From Glacieibacterium sp965200405 (lineage in GTDB: Bacteria > Pseudomonadota > Alphaproteobacteria > Sphingomonadales > Sphingomonadaceae): DNA of 64,000 bases. A program made the position numbers and the translations under genes. The notes beneath the pieces were generated by a model. That model was given only the letters and a program-made list of their open reading frames with translations, ran no database searches and had not been told where the DNA came from. Below are positions 50,814 to 58,786 of this stretch, piece after piece (the first letter of the stretch is position 1; each line of letters begins with the position of its first letter). The DNA lies in the NCBI RefSeq assembly GCF_965200405.1, contig NZ_OZ241356.1, positions 2,108,001 to 2,172,000 of the forward strand, given 5' to 3'.

Positions 50814-51532
50814 CCGGCGCGGCGATCGTCATCGGTGCGGGCGACGCGACCGGCGGCGCCATTGCGCGGGTATTCGCCAAGTCTGGTCTGGTCGCCGTAC
50901 CGGTGCGCCGGTCGGCGGACGGTCTGGTGCCATTGGTCGACCGGATCCAAGCCGAGGGTGGCCGCGCCGTGGCGATGCCCTGCGATGCCCGCGACGAGGA
51001 CGCGATGACCGCGTTGTTCGCCAAGGTCGAAGCCGACATCGGCCCGATCGAGGTGGCGGTGTTCAACATCGGCGCCAACGTGCCGTCGCCGTTGCTCGAC
51101 GAGACGGCACGCAAATATCGCAAGATCTGGGAGCTGACCGCATTGGCCGGCTTCCTGACCGGGCGCGAGGCAGCGCGGCACATGCTGCCGCGGGGCAGGG
51201 GGACGATCCTGTTCACCGGGGCGACCGCGTCGATGCGCGGCGGTGCCGGGTTCGCGGCGTTCGCCGGCGGCAAGCACGCGTTGCGGGCACTGGCCCAGTC
51301 GATGGCGCGGGAGTTCGGGCCGCAGGGGCTCCACGTCGCGCACGTCGTCGTCGATGGCGCCATCGACACCGCCTTCATCCGCGATAACTTCCCCGACCGC
51401 TATGCCGCAAAGGCCGAGGACGGTATCCTCGACCCCGACCACATCGCGGCGTCCTATGCGATGCTCCACGCCCAGCCACGCGACGCCTGGACGCACGAAC
51501 TCGATCTCAGGCCCTGGACGGAGAAGTTCTGA
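50810..51532 (+). CDS. Atypical SDR protein lacking the catalytic tyrosine
   Basis: A 240-residue Rossmann-fold SDR relative. The cofactor loop is IVIGAGDATGGAIA and the NNAG-equivalent is VFNIGANV. At the active site the usual YxxxK reads F151-AGG-K155 (FAAFAGGKHAL), and the usual Ser before it falls in GATAS, shifted. So the classical Ser-Tyr-Lys set is not intact, although I recall the FAGxK form as normal in this subfamily. ATG overlaps the thioesterase stop; TGATG couples it to the isomerase. Fourth gene of the operon. Substrate and even redox activity uncertain. Confidence 0.85.
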   Translation: MTGAAIVIGAGDATGGAIARVFAKSGLVAVPVRRSADGLVPLVDRIQAEGGRAVAMPCDARDEDAMTALFAKVEADIGPIEVAVFNIGANVPSPLLDETARKYRKIWELTALAGFLTGREAARHMLPRGRGTILFTGATASMRGGAGFAAFAGGKHALRALAQSMAREFGPQGLHVAHVVVDGAIDTAFIRDNFPDRYAAKAEDGILDPDHIAASYAMLHAQPRDAWTHELDLRPWTEKF

Positions 51533-52119
51533 TGCCCGGCCACATCGAGTTCCTGTTCGATTTCGGCTCGCCGACGACCTTCCTGGCGCACAAGCGGCTA
51601 GCGGGTGTGGTAGCGCGGACCGGGGCGACGGCGAACTATGTGCCGGTGCTGCTCGGCGGAGTGTTCAAGGCGACGGGCAACACTTCTCCCGCGGTGGTGC
51701 CGGCCAAGGGCGCCTATATGAACATCGACATGGCACGCTACGCCAAGGTGCACGGTATCCTGCTTCAGCAAAACCCGCATTTTCCGATCAACACGATTAT
51801 GCTGATGCGCATGGCGACGGGCCTGCGCGGCACGCCGCGCTATGCCCCGTACGTCGATACGATCTTCAACGCGATGTGGTCGTTGCCGCGCGACATGGGC
51901 GATCCGGCAATCGTGGCGGAGGTGCTGACCGCCGCCAATTTCGACGCGGCGGAAACGCTGGCGCTGGCGGGGGACGAGTGGGTCAAATCGGCGCTTAAAG
52001 CCGAGACCGAGAAGGCCGTGGCACGCGGCGTGTTCGGCGCGCCGACATTCTTCATAGGTGACGAGATGTTCTTCGGACAAGACCGCCTCGACTGGGTCGA
52101 GGCGGCCGTATCGTCCTGA
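51532..52119 (+). CDS. 2-hydroxychromene-2-carboxylate isomerase (DsbA/GST-kappa-like)
   Basis: Glutathione-dependent isomerase of the DsbA-like thioredoxin fold, 195 residues. HIEFLFDFGSPTTFLAHKRL carries the catalytic-Ser equivalent (Ser instead of the CxxC of oxidases), and GVFGAPTFFIGDEMFFGQDR is the conserved C-terminal signature with the cis-Pro. HCCA isomerases act in naphthalene-type degradation, but many family members serve unknown substrates. It starts in TGATG with the preceding gene and closes the MarR operon. Confidence 0.88.
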   Translation: MPGHIEFLFDFGSPTTFLAHKRLAGVVARTGATANYVPVLLGGVFKATGNTSPAVVPAKGAYMNIDMARYAKVHGILLQQNPHFPINTIMLMRMATGLRGTPRYAPYVDTIFNAMWSLPRDMGDPAIVAEVLTAANFDAAETLALAGDEWVKSALKAETEKAVARGVFGAPTFFIGDEMFFGQDRLDWVEAAVSS

Positions 52120-52132
52120 CGAGCGTCGCGAT

Positions 52133-52876
52133 TTAGCGGCGGTCGCCCATGAAGCGCAGGAGGAAGAGGAACAGGTTGATGAAGTCGAGATACAGGGTCA
52201 ACGCGCCCATGATCACCGACTTGCCAACGAAGTCCGAGCCCTGCACCTGGTAGTACATCTGCTTGATCTTCTGCGTGTCGTACACGGTCAGGCCAGCGAA
52301 CAGCAGCACGCCGATCATCGAGATGATGAGTGACATCGTGCCCGACTGGGTGAACATGTTGATGACCATCGCGACCAGCAGGCCGACGACACCCATCATC
52401 AGGAACTTGCCCATGCCCGACAGGTCGCGCTTGGTCGTGTAGCCGTACAGGCTGAGCGCGGCGAAGCTGGCGGCCGTGGCGAAGAAGGTGCTGGCTACCG
52501 ACGCGCCGGTGTAAACCAGCAGCACGGTCGAAAGCGACGCGCCCATCAACGCAGCGTAGAGCCAGAAGATTGCCTTGGCGCTGGTTTCCGACAGCTTGTT
52601 GATGCCGAAGCTCAGCACCATCACCAGCGCGATCGGCGCCAGCAGGACGACCCACTTCATGGGTCCGGGCTGCATGAAGATCTGGGCCGCGATCGACTCC
52701 CGGCCACCGCGCGCGAAGAACAGCGCAACGACACCGGTCAACAGCACGCCGCTTGCCATGTAATTGTACACCGACAGCATGTACGAGCGCAGGCCTGCGT
52801 CGAAGCTGGTATCGCCCACCTCGGCGCCGACGGTCGCCCTCGGATAGGCGATGCGCGGGTCGAACTGATTGGCCAT
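52133..52876 (-). CDS. Bax inhibitor-1 / YbhL family membrane protein
   Basis: A 247-residue integral membrane protein with about seven hydrophobic segments and the family pattern LRSYMLSVYNYMASGVLLTG, GINKLSETSAKAIFWLYAAL, LYGYTTKRDLSGMGKFLMMG and VYDTQKIKQMYY near the C-terminus (acidic residues of the calcium-leak pore in characterised homologues). ATG at 52876 chosen as the family start (MANQFDPRIAYPRA); a frame continues upstream. It is preceded by a promoter and a leader hairpin. Convergent with the MarR operon. Confidence 0.92.
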   Translation of the reverse strand: MANQFDPRIAYPRATVGAEVGDTSFDAGLRSYMLSVYNYMASGVLLTGVVALFFARGGRESIAAQIFMQPGPMKWVVLLAPIALVMVLSFGINKLSETSAKAIFWLYAALMGASLSTVLLVYTGASVASTFFATAASFAALSLYGYTTKRDLSGMGKFLMMGVVGLLVAMVINMFTQSGTMSLIISMIGVLLFAGLTVYDTQKIKQMYYQVQGSDFVGKSVIMGALTLYLDFINLFLFLLRFMGDRR

Positions 52877-52898
52877 GGTGAAAACTTTCCCTCCAGGT

Positions 52899-52951
52899 CC
52901 GGCACCTTGCCGGGATACCGACAATATCGTCTTGCGAATGCCTTAGTTCAA
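52899..52951 (-). promoter_or_regulatory. Promoter and leader hairpin of the ybhL-type gene
   Basis: On the minus strand TTGAAC (52946-52951), 17 bases, GATATT (52923-52928) is a good promoter. The leader has a perfect CCGGCA-AGG-TGCCGG hairpin (52899-52913). A ybhL RNA motif is described in alphaproteobacteria at this position; whether this leader belongs to it cannot be judged by eye. Confidence 0.5.
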
Positions 52952-52961
52952 GCCCTTGGCC

Positions 52962-55445
52962 CTAAAGCGTACGCAGCACCTCGTTGGGCCGGGCGGACAG
53001 CGCCCGCCAGCTTCCCGCAAGTCCGAGCAGCACCGTCACCGCCCCACCGATCACCACCGTCGCGATCACCGGCCCCCAATCCGGCTGCCATGTCAGCTTG
53101 AAGGTCTGGGTAACGACGTACCAGCCGGCGCCGCCGCCGAGCAGCAGCGCCAGCCCGGCGACCATGACGCTGAGCAGCCCGTATTCCAGCAGCGTCGCGC
53201 GCACGATCTGGCCGCGTGTCGCCCCCAGCACCTTGAGCAGCACCGCGTCATAGGTCCGCGCCCGGCGACTGGCGGCCAGCGCACCGATCAGCACGGCAAT
53301 CCCTGCCGCCAGCGTCAACGAGCCCGCCGCGCGGATCGCCGCCGAAAGCTGCCCGAGGATCGTCGAGACCTGACCAAGGACGTCCTTGATCCGCACCACG
53401 GTCGCGGTCGGAAAGGCGCGCGTCATCGCTCCAGCGAAGCCGCGCTCCTGCGCCGGTGCCATAGACACGGTCGCCATCCAGCTATGCGGCGCGCCCTCCA
53501 GCGTTCCGGGCGCAAACAGGATCGCGAAGTTGAACCCAAGCGACTGCCAATCGATGCGCCGGAAACTGGCGATCCTGGCGGTCACGTCGACGCCGAGCAC
53601 CGAGACCGTCAGGGTATCGCCGATCTTGAGGTTGAGTGCCTTGGCCGCGACCTCGTCGATCGAGATCAGTGGCGGGCCACTATAGTCCGCCGGCCACCAT
53701 TTGCCGCCGGTCAGGACATTGTTCGGCGGAAAGTCGGCGGCATAGCTCAGCCCGCGGTCGCCGCGCAGGATCCACGCGTCGTCGCTGAGGTTCTTCAGCC
53801 GCGCGACGGGGACGCCGTTGACCGCCGTGACCGGCCCTCGCAGCGACGGTACGGTGCGCGTCGTCGCGCCCGGTGCGTTGGTGCGCACGACCTGGCCGAA
53901 CTGGGCGATCCCATCGGTCGGCAGGTCGATGATGAAGAAGCTCGGCGCGCGTTTGGGCAGCGACCGCGCGATCTGCCCGTCGAGGTTGGTCTCGATCACC
54001 GCCAGCGTCGCGAACAGCGTCAGCCCGAGGCCCAGCGCAACCACCAGCTGGCGGGTCAACGCCCCCGGACGGTGCAGATTGCCGAGCGCCAGCCGCGCCA
54101 GCATGTTGCGCGGCCGTGGCACTTTCGCCGCGAGCCATTTGATCGCCGCCGCCATCGCGCCCAGCACGAGCAGCAACGCCAGCGCCCCGGCGATGAACGC
54201 CGCCGCGAACAGCCGGTCCTCCGACTGAAACACCGCCAGCGCCGCGATCCCGACCGCCGCCGCGCCGATCAGCACGACCGGCCAGGCACCCGGCCAGGCG
54301 CGTGCCTCGACCGCATCGCGGAACAACCGCGCGGCGGGCAGGCGGGCGGCGCTGCTCAGCGGCCACAGGGCGAACGCCAGTGCGATCAGCAGGCCATAGG
54401 CACAGGCGCTGAGCAGCGGCGCCGGGTACAGCCCCAGCGCCGGCGGCACAGGCAGCGCATCGCCTGCGACCGCGACCATCGCGTAAGGCACGGCTGCGCC
54501 GAGCCCTGCACCGACGATCACCGCAGCCAGCGCAACCACGCCGATCTGGATCAGATAACTGCGAAAGATCAGCCCGCCATCAGCGCCGACGCTCTTCAAC
54601 GTCGCGATCGTGCCGCTTTTCGCGTCGAGATAGGCGCTGACGCCGTTGCCGACGCCGACGCCCGCGACGATCAACGCGGTCAGCGACACCAAAGTCAGGA
54701 ATTGCCCAAGGCGATCGACGAATTGCGTCGTACCGGGGGCGGCGTTGTCGCGCGTGCCGATCTGCCAGCCGGCATCAGGGCTGGCTCGGCGCAGGGCAGC
54801 GACCGCGGCGATTGGCGACTCCCCAGCGGGCAGGCGGATGCGGTAGTTGGCGCGGAACAGGCTGCCCGGCTCGATCAGCCCGGTGCGCGGCAGGTCCGCC
54901 AAATTGATGATGACGCCGGGGCCGAGGCCAAAGCCGGCGCCCGCCTTGTCGGGCTCGGAGTCGATGATCCCGGCGACGCGGAAGGTCGCGGTGCCGATCG
55001 CCAGCGGGTCGCCCGTCTTGAGTGCCAGCCGCTCAGCCATCGCTTGCGCGATCGCCGCCGTGCCGGGGGTCAGCCGCACGCCATTGCCCAGCGTGAAGTT
55101 GCCATAGAGCGGATAGCGCGCGTCGACAGCCTTCAGCTCGGCGAGGCTGCGTTCGTCGCTGCCGGGCCGCCCGGTCATGGCGCGCAGGCGCAGGACTTCG
55201 GACACGGTGCCCAGCTTCGCCAGCTCGGCGCGCTCGGCCAGGGTGGCGCTGCGCTGGGTCAGCCGCGCCTCGAGATCGCCGCCGAGAATCGCTTGGCCGT
55301 TGTCGCTCAGACCCTGCCGGATCGCGCCGGACAGGCTGCCGACGCCGCTTAGCGCCAGCGTGCCGAGGACGAGGCAGACCGCGAGGAGGCGCAAGCCGCT
55401 GAGGCCGCCGCGAAGTTCGCGGAGCGCGAGGCGCAAGGCGATCAA
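52962..55445 (-). CDS. ABC transporter permease, YbbP-like (FtsX/MacB superfamily)
   Basis: An 827-residue membrane protein with one N-terminal helix (RLLAVCLVLGTLALSGVGSL), a large periplasmic MacB-like domain, two FtsX-type blocks of about three to four helices each and a second periplasmic insert. It overlaps its ATPase by four bases (ATGA). This is the YbbP partner of the YbbA ATPase, divergent from tesA, an arrangement conserved across proteobacteria. The exporter probably handles hydrophobic or lipid-linked compounds; its substrate is unknown. Confidence 0.9.
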   Translation of the reverse strand: MIALRLALRELRGGLSGLRLLAVCLVLGTLALSGVGSLSGAIRQGLSDNGQAILGGDLEARLTQRSATLAERAELAKLGTVSEVLRLRAMTGRPGSDERSLAELKAVDARYPLYGNFTLGNGVRLTPGTAAIAQAMAERLALKTGDPLAIGTATFRVAGIIDSEPDKAGAGFGLGPGVIINLADLPRTGLIEPGSLFRANYRIRLPAGESPIAAVAALRRASPDAGWQIGTRDNAAPGTTQFVDRLGQFLTLVSLTALIVAGVGVGNGVSAYLDAKSGTIATLKSVGADGGLIFRSYLIQIGVVALAAVIVGAGLGAAVPYAMVAVAGDALPVPPALGLYPAPLLSACAYGLLIALAFALWPLSSAARLPAARLFRDAVEARAWPGAWPVVLIGAAAVGIAALAVFQSEDRLFAAAFIAGALALLLVLGAMAAAIKWLAAKVPRPRNMLARLALGNLHRPGALTRQLVVALGLGLTLFATLAVIETNLDGQIARSLPKRAPSFFIIDLPTDGIAQFGQVVRTNAPGATTRTVPSLRGPVTAVNGVPVARLKNLSDDAWILRGDRGLSYAADFPPNNVLTGGKWWPADYSGPPLISIDEVAAKALNLKIGDTLTVSVLGVDVTARIASFRRIDWQSLGFNFAILFAPGTLEGAPHSWMATVSMAPAQERGFAGAMTRAFPTATVVRIKDVLGQVSTILGQLSAAIRAAGSLTLAAGIAVLIGALAASRRARTYDAVLLKVLGATRGQIVRATLLEYGLLSVMVAGLALLLGGGAGWYVVTQTFKLTWQPDWGPVIATVVIGGAVTVLLGLAGSWRALSARPNEVLRTL

Positions 55446-56131
55446 ATCGCCTTCCGGTCGCTCGCCACGACGCCGTCGCGCATTTCGATGATCCGGTCGC
55501 AGCGCGCGGCCAGGCTAACGTCGTGAGTGATAAGCACCAGCGTCGCTCCCGACCGCGCCGCCCGGTCGAAGATCAGCTCGACGATGCCGCCGCCCGTCGT
55601 CGCGTCGAGGTTCCCCGTTGGCTCGTCAGCGAACAGCAGCACCGGGCCCGGCGCAGTCGCCCGAGCGATCGCCACGCGCTGTTGCTCGCCGCCCGACAAT
55701 TGTGAGGGGTAGTGCGTCAACCGATGGCCCAGCCCGACCGCCTCCAGCTCCGCCCGTGCCGTTCCCAGCGCATCTGCGCGGCCCGCCAGTTCCAGCGGTA
55801 CGGCGACATTCTCCAACGCCGTCATCGTCGGGATTAGGTGAAACGCCTGCAGCACGATGCCGATGCGGCCACGTCGGGCGCGCGCCAGACCGTCCTCGTC
55901 CAGCGTCGTGAAGTCGCTGCCCGCGACCTCGACCTTGCCCGAGGTGGCGCGCTCCAGCCCCGCCAGGATCGCCATCAGCGACGACTTGCCCGAGCCCGAC
56001 GGCCCGAGGATCGCGACGCGCTCGCCGGCGGCCACCGACAGGTCGATACCCCGCAGGATCTGCACCGCCGCCTCGCCGCGACCAAGCTTCAGGGTGACAT
56101 CGCGCGCCGCGATGACGATATCAGTGGTCAT
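55442..56131 (-). CDS. ABC transporter ATP-binding protein, YbbA-like
   Basis: A 229-residue LolD/MacB-family ATPase: Walker A AILGPSGSGKSSLMAILAGL, Q-loop VLQAFHLIPTMTALENV, signature YPSQLSGGEQQRVAIARA, Walker B PVLLFADEPTGNLD and the switch His in LVLITHDVSLA. The frame extends to 56254 but ATG 56131 starts the normal N-terminus (MTTDIVIAARDVTLKL). Overlaps the permease by four bases; the next gene, divergent by 22 bases, is tesA. Confidence 0.94.
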   Translation of the reverse strand: MTTDIVIAARDVTLKLGRGEAAVQILRGIDLSVAAGERVAILGPSGSGKSSLMAILAGLERATSGKVEVAGSDFTTLDEDGLARARRGRIGIVLQAFHLIPTMTALENVAVPLELAGRADALGTARAELEAVGLGHRLTHYPSQLSGGEQQRVAIARATAPGPVLLFADEPTGNLDATTGGGIVELIFDRAARSGATLVLITHDVSLAARCDRIIEMRDGVVASDRKAI

Positions 56132-56153
56132 GCAAGCTTTCGAAGGGTCTGGA

Positions 56154-56822
56154 ATGAGACAGGCGTTACACCGATATGGCGCTTCCGCCGCGCTTTGCCA
56201 CCTGTTGATTGCCGCCATCATGAGCCTGTTCGCCGTTCCCGTATCTGCGGCCACTCAGCCTCGCACCATCCTGGCGTTCGGCGACAGCCTGACCGCCGGC
56301 TATCAGCTGCGCCCGGCCGAGAGCTTTCCGGCGCAACTGGAGGCGGCGCTGCGCAAGCAGGGCAGGGCCGTCACCGTCCATAATGCCGGCGTCTCGGGCG
56401 ACACCACGACACAGGGCCGCGCCCGCCTCAACTGGGTGTTGACCGGCATGAAGGCGAAGCCCGACCTGGTCATCCTCGAGCTCGGCGCCAACGACATGCT
56501 GCGCGGCCAGTCGCCGACCGTGGCGCGCGCCAACCTCGATGCGATGCTGACCGAGTTCGGCAAGCGCGGCATACCCGTCGTGCTGGCCGGGATGCTGGCG
56601 TCGCCAAACCTCGGCGCGGGTTATGGGCGTGAATTCAACGCGATCTTCCCGGACCTTGCGAAGCAGCACAAGGCGGTGCTGTACCCGTTCTTCATGAACG
56701 GCGTGCTCGGCGGGCGGGGGCTGCAGATCGGTGACGGCGTGCACCCCAGCGCCGCCGGCGTAGCGGTGATCGTTCGCGGTATCCTGCCGACCGTGACCGC
56801 GGCGCTCGACCGGCTGAAATAG
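56154..56822 (+). CDS. tesA: Arylesterase / thioesterase I (GDSL family)
   Basis: Exported SGNH hydrolase with thioesterase, arylesterase and lysophospholipase activity. The 222-residue precursor has a signal peptide (CHLLIAAIMSLFAVPVSAA), then Block I FGDSLTAGY (Ser), the Gly block VHNAGVSGDTTT, LELGANDML (Asn), and DGVHPSAAG with the Asp/His pair. ATG at 56154 (GGGTCTGGA upstream) is divergent from ybbA-ybbP, the classical arrangement. thpR follows after one base. Confidence 0.93.
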   Translation: MRQALHRYGASAALCHLLIAAIMSLFAVPVSAATQPRTILAFGDSLTAGYQLRPAESFPAQLEAALRKQGRAVTVHNAGVSGDTTTQGRARLNWVLTGMKAKPDLVILELGANDMLRGQSPTVARANLDAMLTEFGKRGIPVVLAGMLASPNLGAGYGREFNAIFPDLAKQHKAVLYPFFMNGVLGGRGLQIGDGVHPSAAGVAVIVRGILPTVTAALDRLK

Positions 56823-56823
56823 C

Positions 56824-57369
56824 GTGCACCGGCTGTTCGTCGCCATCCAGCCGCCCCCCGACGTCCGCGACCGGTTGCTCGCGGCGATGGGCGGCATCGC
56901 CGGGGCGCGGTGGCAGCGCGACGACCAGTTGCACCTGACGCTGCGCTTCATCGGCGAGGTCGACCGGCACCAGGCACGGGACATCGCCGCCGCGCTGGCG
57001 GGGGTGCGGATCGCGCCGTTCGAACTGGCGCTGGGGCTGCCCGGCGTCTTCGACCGGCGCGGCCGGATCGACGCGTTGTGGATCGGGGTGACGCCGCATG
57101 ACCAGGTCCGCGAGCTTCACACCCGGGTCGACCAGGCGCTGCGACGGGTGGGGATCGCGCCCGATGGCCGGGCCTTCCTGCCGCACATCACCATCGCGCG
57201 TTTCTCGCGGGGCAGCGGCGGCGGCGCGGCGGGGTTCGTGCCGCTGGTGGCACTGGCGGACACCAGCTTTCGGGTCGATGGCTTCGCGCTGTTCGAAAGC
57301 AGCCTGGGGGCCGACGGCTCCGACTACCGGATTGCCGAGGAATACCGCAGCCTTCACCGGCTGCAATGA
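56824..57369 (+). CDS. thpR: RNA 2',3'-cyclic phosphodiesterase
   Basis: 2H phosphoesterase (LigT family) of 181 residues that opens 2',3'-cyclic phosphates in RNA ends. The two HxTx motifs are HLTLRFIG and HITIARFS. It starts with GTG at 56824 (VHRLFVAIQPP as MHRLF...) one base after tesA, so it is read on the same message. Length and motif spacing are normal. Confidence 0.93.
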   Translation: MHRLFVAIQPPPDVRDRLLAAMGGIAGARWQRDDQLHLTLRFIGEVDRHQARDIAAALAGVRIAPFELALGLPGVFDRRGRIDALWIGVTPHDQVRELHTRVDQALRRVGIAPDGRAFLPHITIARFSRGSGGGAAGFVPLVALADTSFRVDGFALFESSLGADGSDYRIAEEYRSLHRLQ

Positions 57370-57415
57370 CCTCTCCGCTCTTTTTCCGGTCCGCCGATTG
57401 CTCTAGTCGAACGGC

Positions 57416-58351
57416 ATGAGCCAGCCCGATATCGCCGTTCTCGAACCCAGCGTCGCCGCCCTGGTCCCGGGCCTTGCCGACGCCTATCGACTCCATCCGG
57501 TCAGCAGCGACCCTGCGACCTGGCCCGCCGCAGCGCGGTCGGCGCGAGCACTGGTCACCTCCGGCGGTCGCGGCGCGACGACGGCGCAGATCGAGGCGCT
57601 GCCGTCGTTGGAGATCATCGCGATCAACGGCGTCGGCTATGATGCCGTCGACCTCGATGCGGCGCGGCGGCGCGGCATCCGGGTGACCAACACGCCCGAC
57701 GTCCTGACCAACGACGTCGCCGACCTCGCGATCGCGTTGATGACCGCCGTGTTTCGCCGCACCTATGCCGCCGAGCGCTATGTCCGTGACGGCGGCTGGG
57801 CGTCGGGCGCCTCGATCCCGCTCGGTCGCAGCGCCAGCGGGCGCCACCTGGGCATTCTCGGCCTCGGCCGCATCGGCAAGGCCATCGCCGCCCGCGCTGC
57901 CCCGATGATGGCGAGCATTTCCTATACCGGTCGCCACGCGCAGCCCGGCGTCGACTATTCCTTCGTCCCCAGCCTGCGCGATCTGGCGGCCAGGGTATCG
58001 GTCCTGATCGTCGTCGTGCCGGGCGCCGCCGACACTGCCGGGCTGGTCGATGCCGCGGTGCTGGAGGCGCTCGGGCCGGACGGCGTGCTGGTGAACATCG
58101 CCCGCGGTAATGTCGTCGACGAGACGGCGCTGGTCTCGGCGCTGGTCGAAGGTCGACTGGGCGGTGCCGGCCTCGACGTCTTCATGGACGAGCCCAATGT
58201 CCCCAGCGCCTTGCTCGGGATGGATAATGTCGTCCTGCAGCCCCATCGCGGCAGCGCCACGACCGAGACACGGACGGCGATGGCCCGGCTTGTCGCCGAC
58301 AACCTCGCCGCCCATTTCGCCGGTCGGGCGCTCCTGACCCCGGTGGTCTAG
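57416..58351 (+). CDS. D-2-hydroxyacid dehydrogenase (GhrB/GyaR-type)
   Basis: Second NAD(P)-dependent 2-hydroxyacid dehydrogenase in the window, 311 residues. LGILGLGRIGKAIAARA binds the nucleotide, VNIARGNVVDETAL contains the catalytic Arg, FMDEPNVPSALL the Glu, and LQPHRGSAT the His, all intact. It resembles plant-type hydroxypyruvate/phenylpyruvate reductases in length. It differs clearly from the paralogue at 22369. Its stop TAG overlaps the convergent osmC-like gene in TCTAGA. Confidence 0.88.
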   Translation: MSQPDIAVLEPSVAALVPGLADAYRLHPVSSDPATWPAAARSARALVTSGGRGATTAQIEALPSLEIIAINGVGYDAVDLDAARRRGIRVTNTPDVLTNDVADLAIALMTAVFRRTYAAERYVRDGGWASGASIPLGRSASGRHLGILGLGRIGKAIAARAAPMMASISYTGRHAQPGVDYSFVPSLRDLAARVSVLIVVVPGAADTAGLVDAAVLEALGPDGVLVNIARGNVVDETALVSALVEGRLGGAGLDVFMDEPNVPSALLGMDNVVLQPHRGSATTETRTAMARLVADNLAAHFAGRALLTPVV

Positions 58352-58776
58352 ACCAGCTTCGCGTCCAGCGTGATCGTCGCGTTGAGGACCTTGGACACCG
58401 GGCAACCGGCCTTGGCGGCAGCGGTCAGTTCCTCGAACTTCGCCTGGTCGATGCCGGGGATGCTGGCCTCCAGCGTCAGGTGCGACGCGGTAATCCCGAA
58501 GCCGCCCTCGACCGACTCGATCGTGACGACCGCCGAGGTGCTCATGTGATCGGCCTTCAAGCCGGCCTCGCCGAGGATCAGCGACAGCGCCATGGTGAAG
58601 CACGACGCATGCGCGGCACCGATCAGCTCCTCGGGGTTCGAGCCGGCAACCCCTTCGAAACGGCTGGCAAAGCCGTAAGGATAGTCCTTCAACGCGCCGC
58701 TCTGAGTCGAGATCGAGCCGACGCCGTCCTTCAGGCCGCCCTTCCAGGTTGCGGAACCGGTGCGATTGATCTTCAT
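58348..58776 (-). CDS. OsmC family peroxiredoxin-like protein
   Basis: A 142-residue thiol-dependent peroxidase reducing organic hydroperoxides. Catalytic cysteines are in GAAHASCFTMALS and AAKAGCPVSKVLNA, and NPEELIGAAHA is the OsmC motif. The start is at ATG 58776 (MKINRTGSATWKGGLKDG), the classical OsmC beginning. It overlaps the convergent 2-hydroxyacid dehydrogenase by four bases and follows the acyl-CoA dehydrogenase by 10 bases, so it may be at the 3' end of that operon. Confidence 0.93.
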   Translation of the reverse strand: MKINRTGSATWKGGLKDGVGSISTQSGALKDYPYGFASRFEGVAGSNPEELIGAAHASCFTMALSLILGEAGLKADHMSTSAVVTIESVEGGFGITASHLTLEASIPGIDQAKFEELTAAAKAGCPVSKVLNATITLDAKLV

Positions 58777-58786
58777 GGGATTGTCC

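Noticed and set aside
52956..55352. Long open frame (about 800 codons) antisense to the YbbP-type permease
   Set aside because: Arg/His/Asp/Gln-rich shadow of a GC-rich membrane-protein gene; no membrane or domain pattern of its own.
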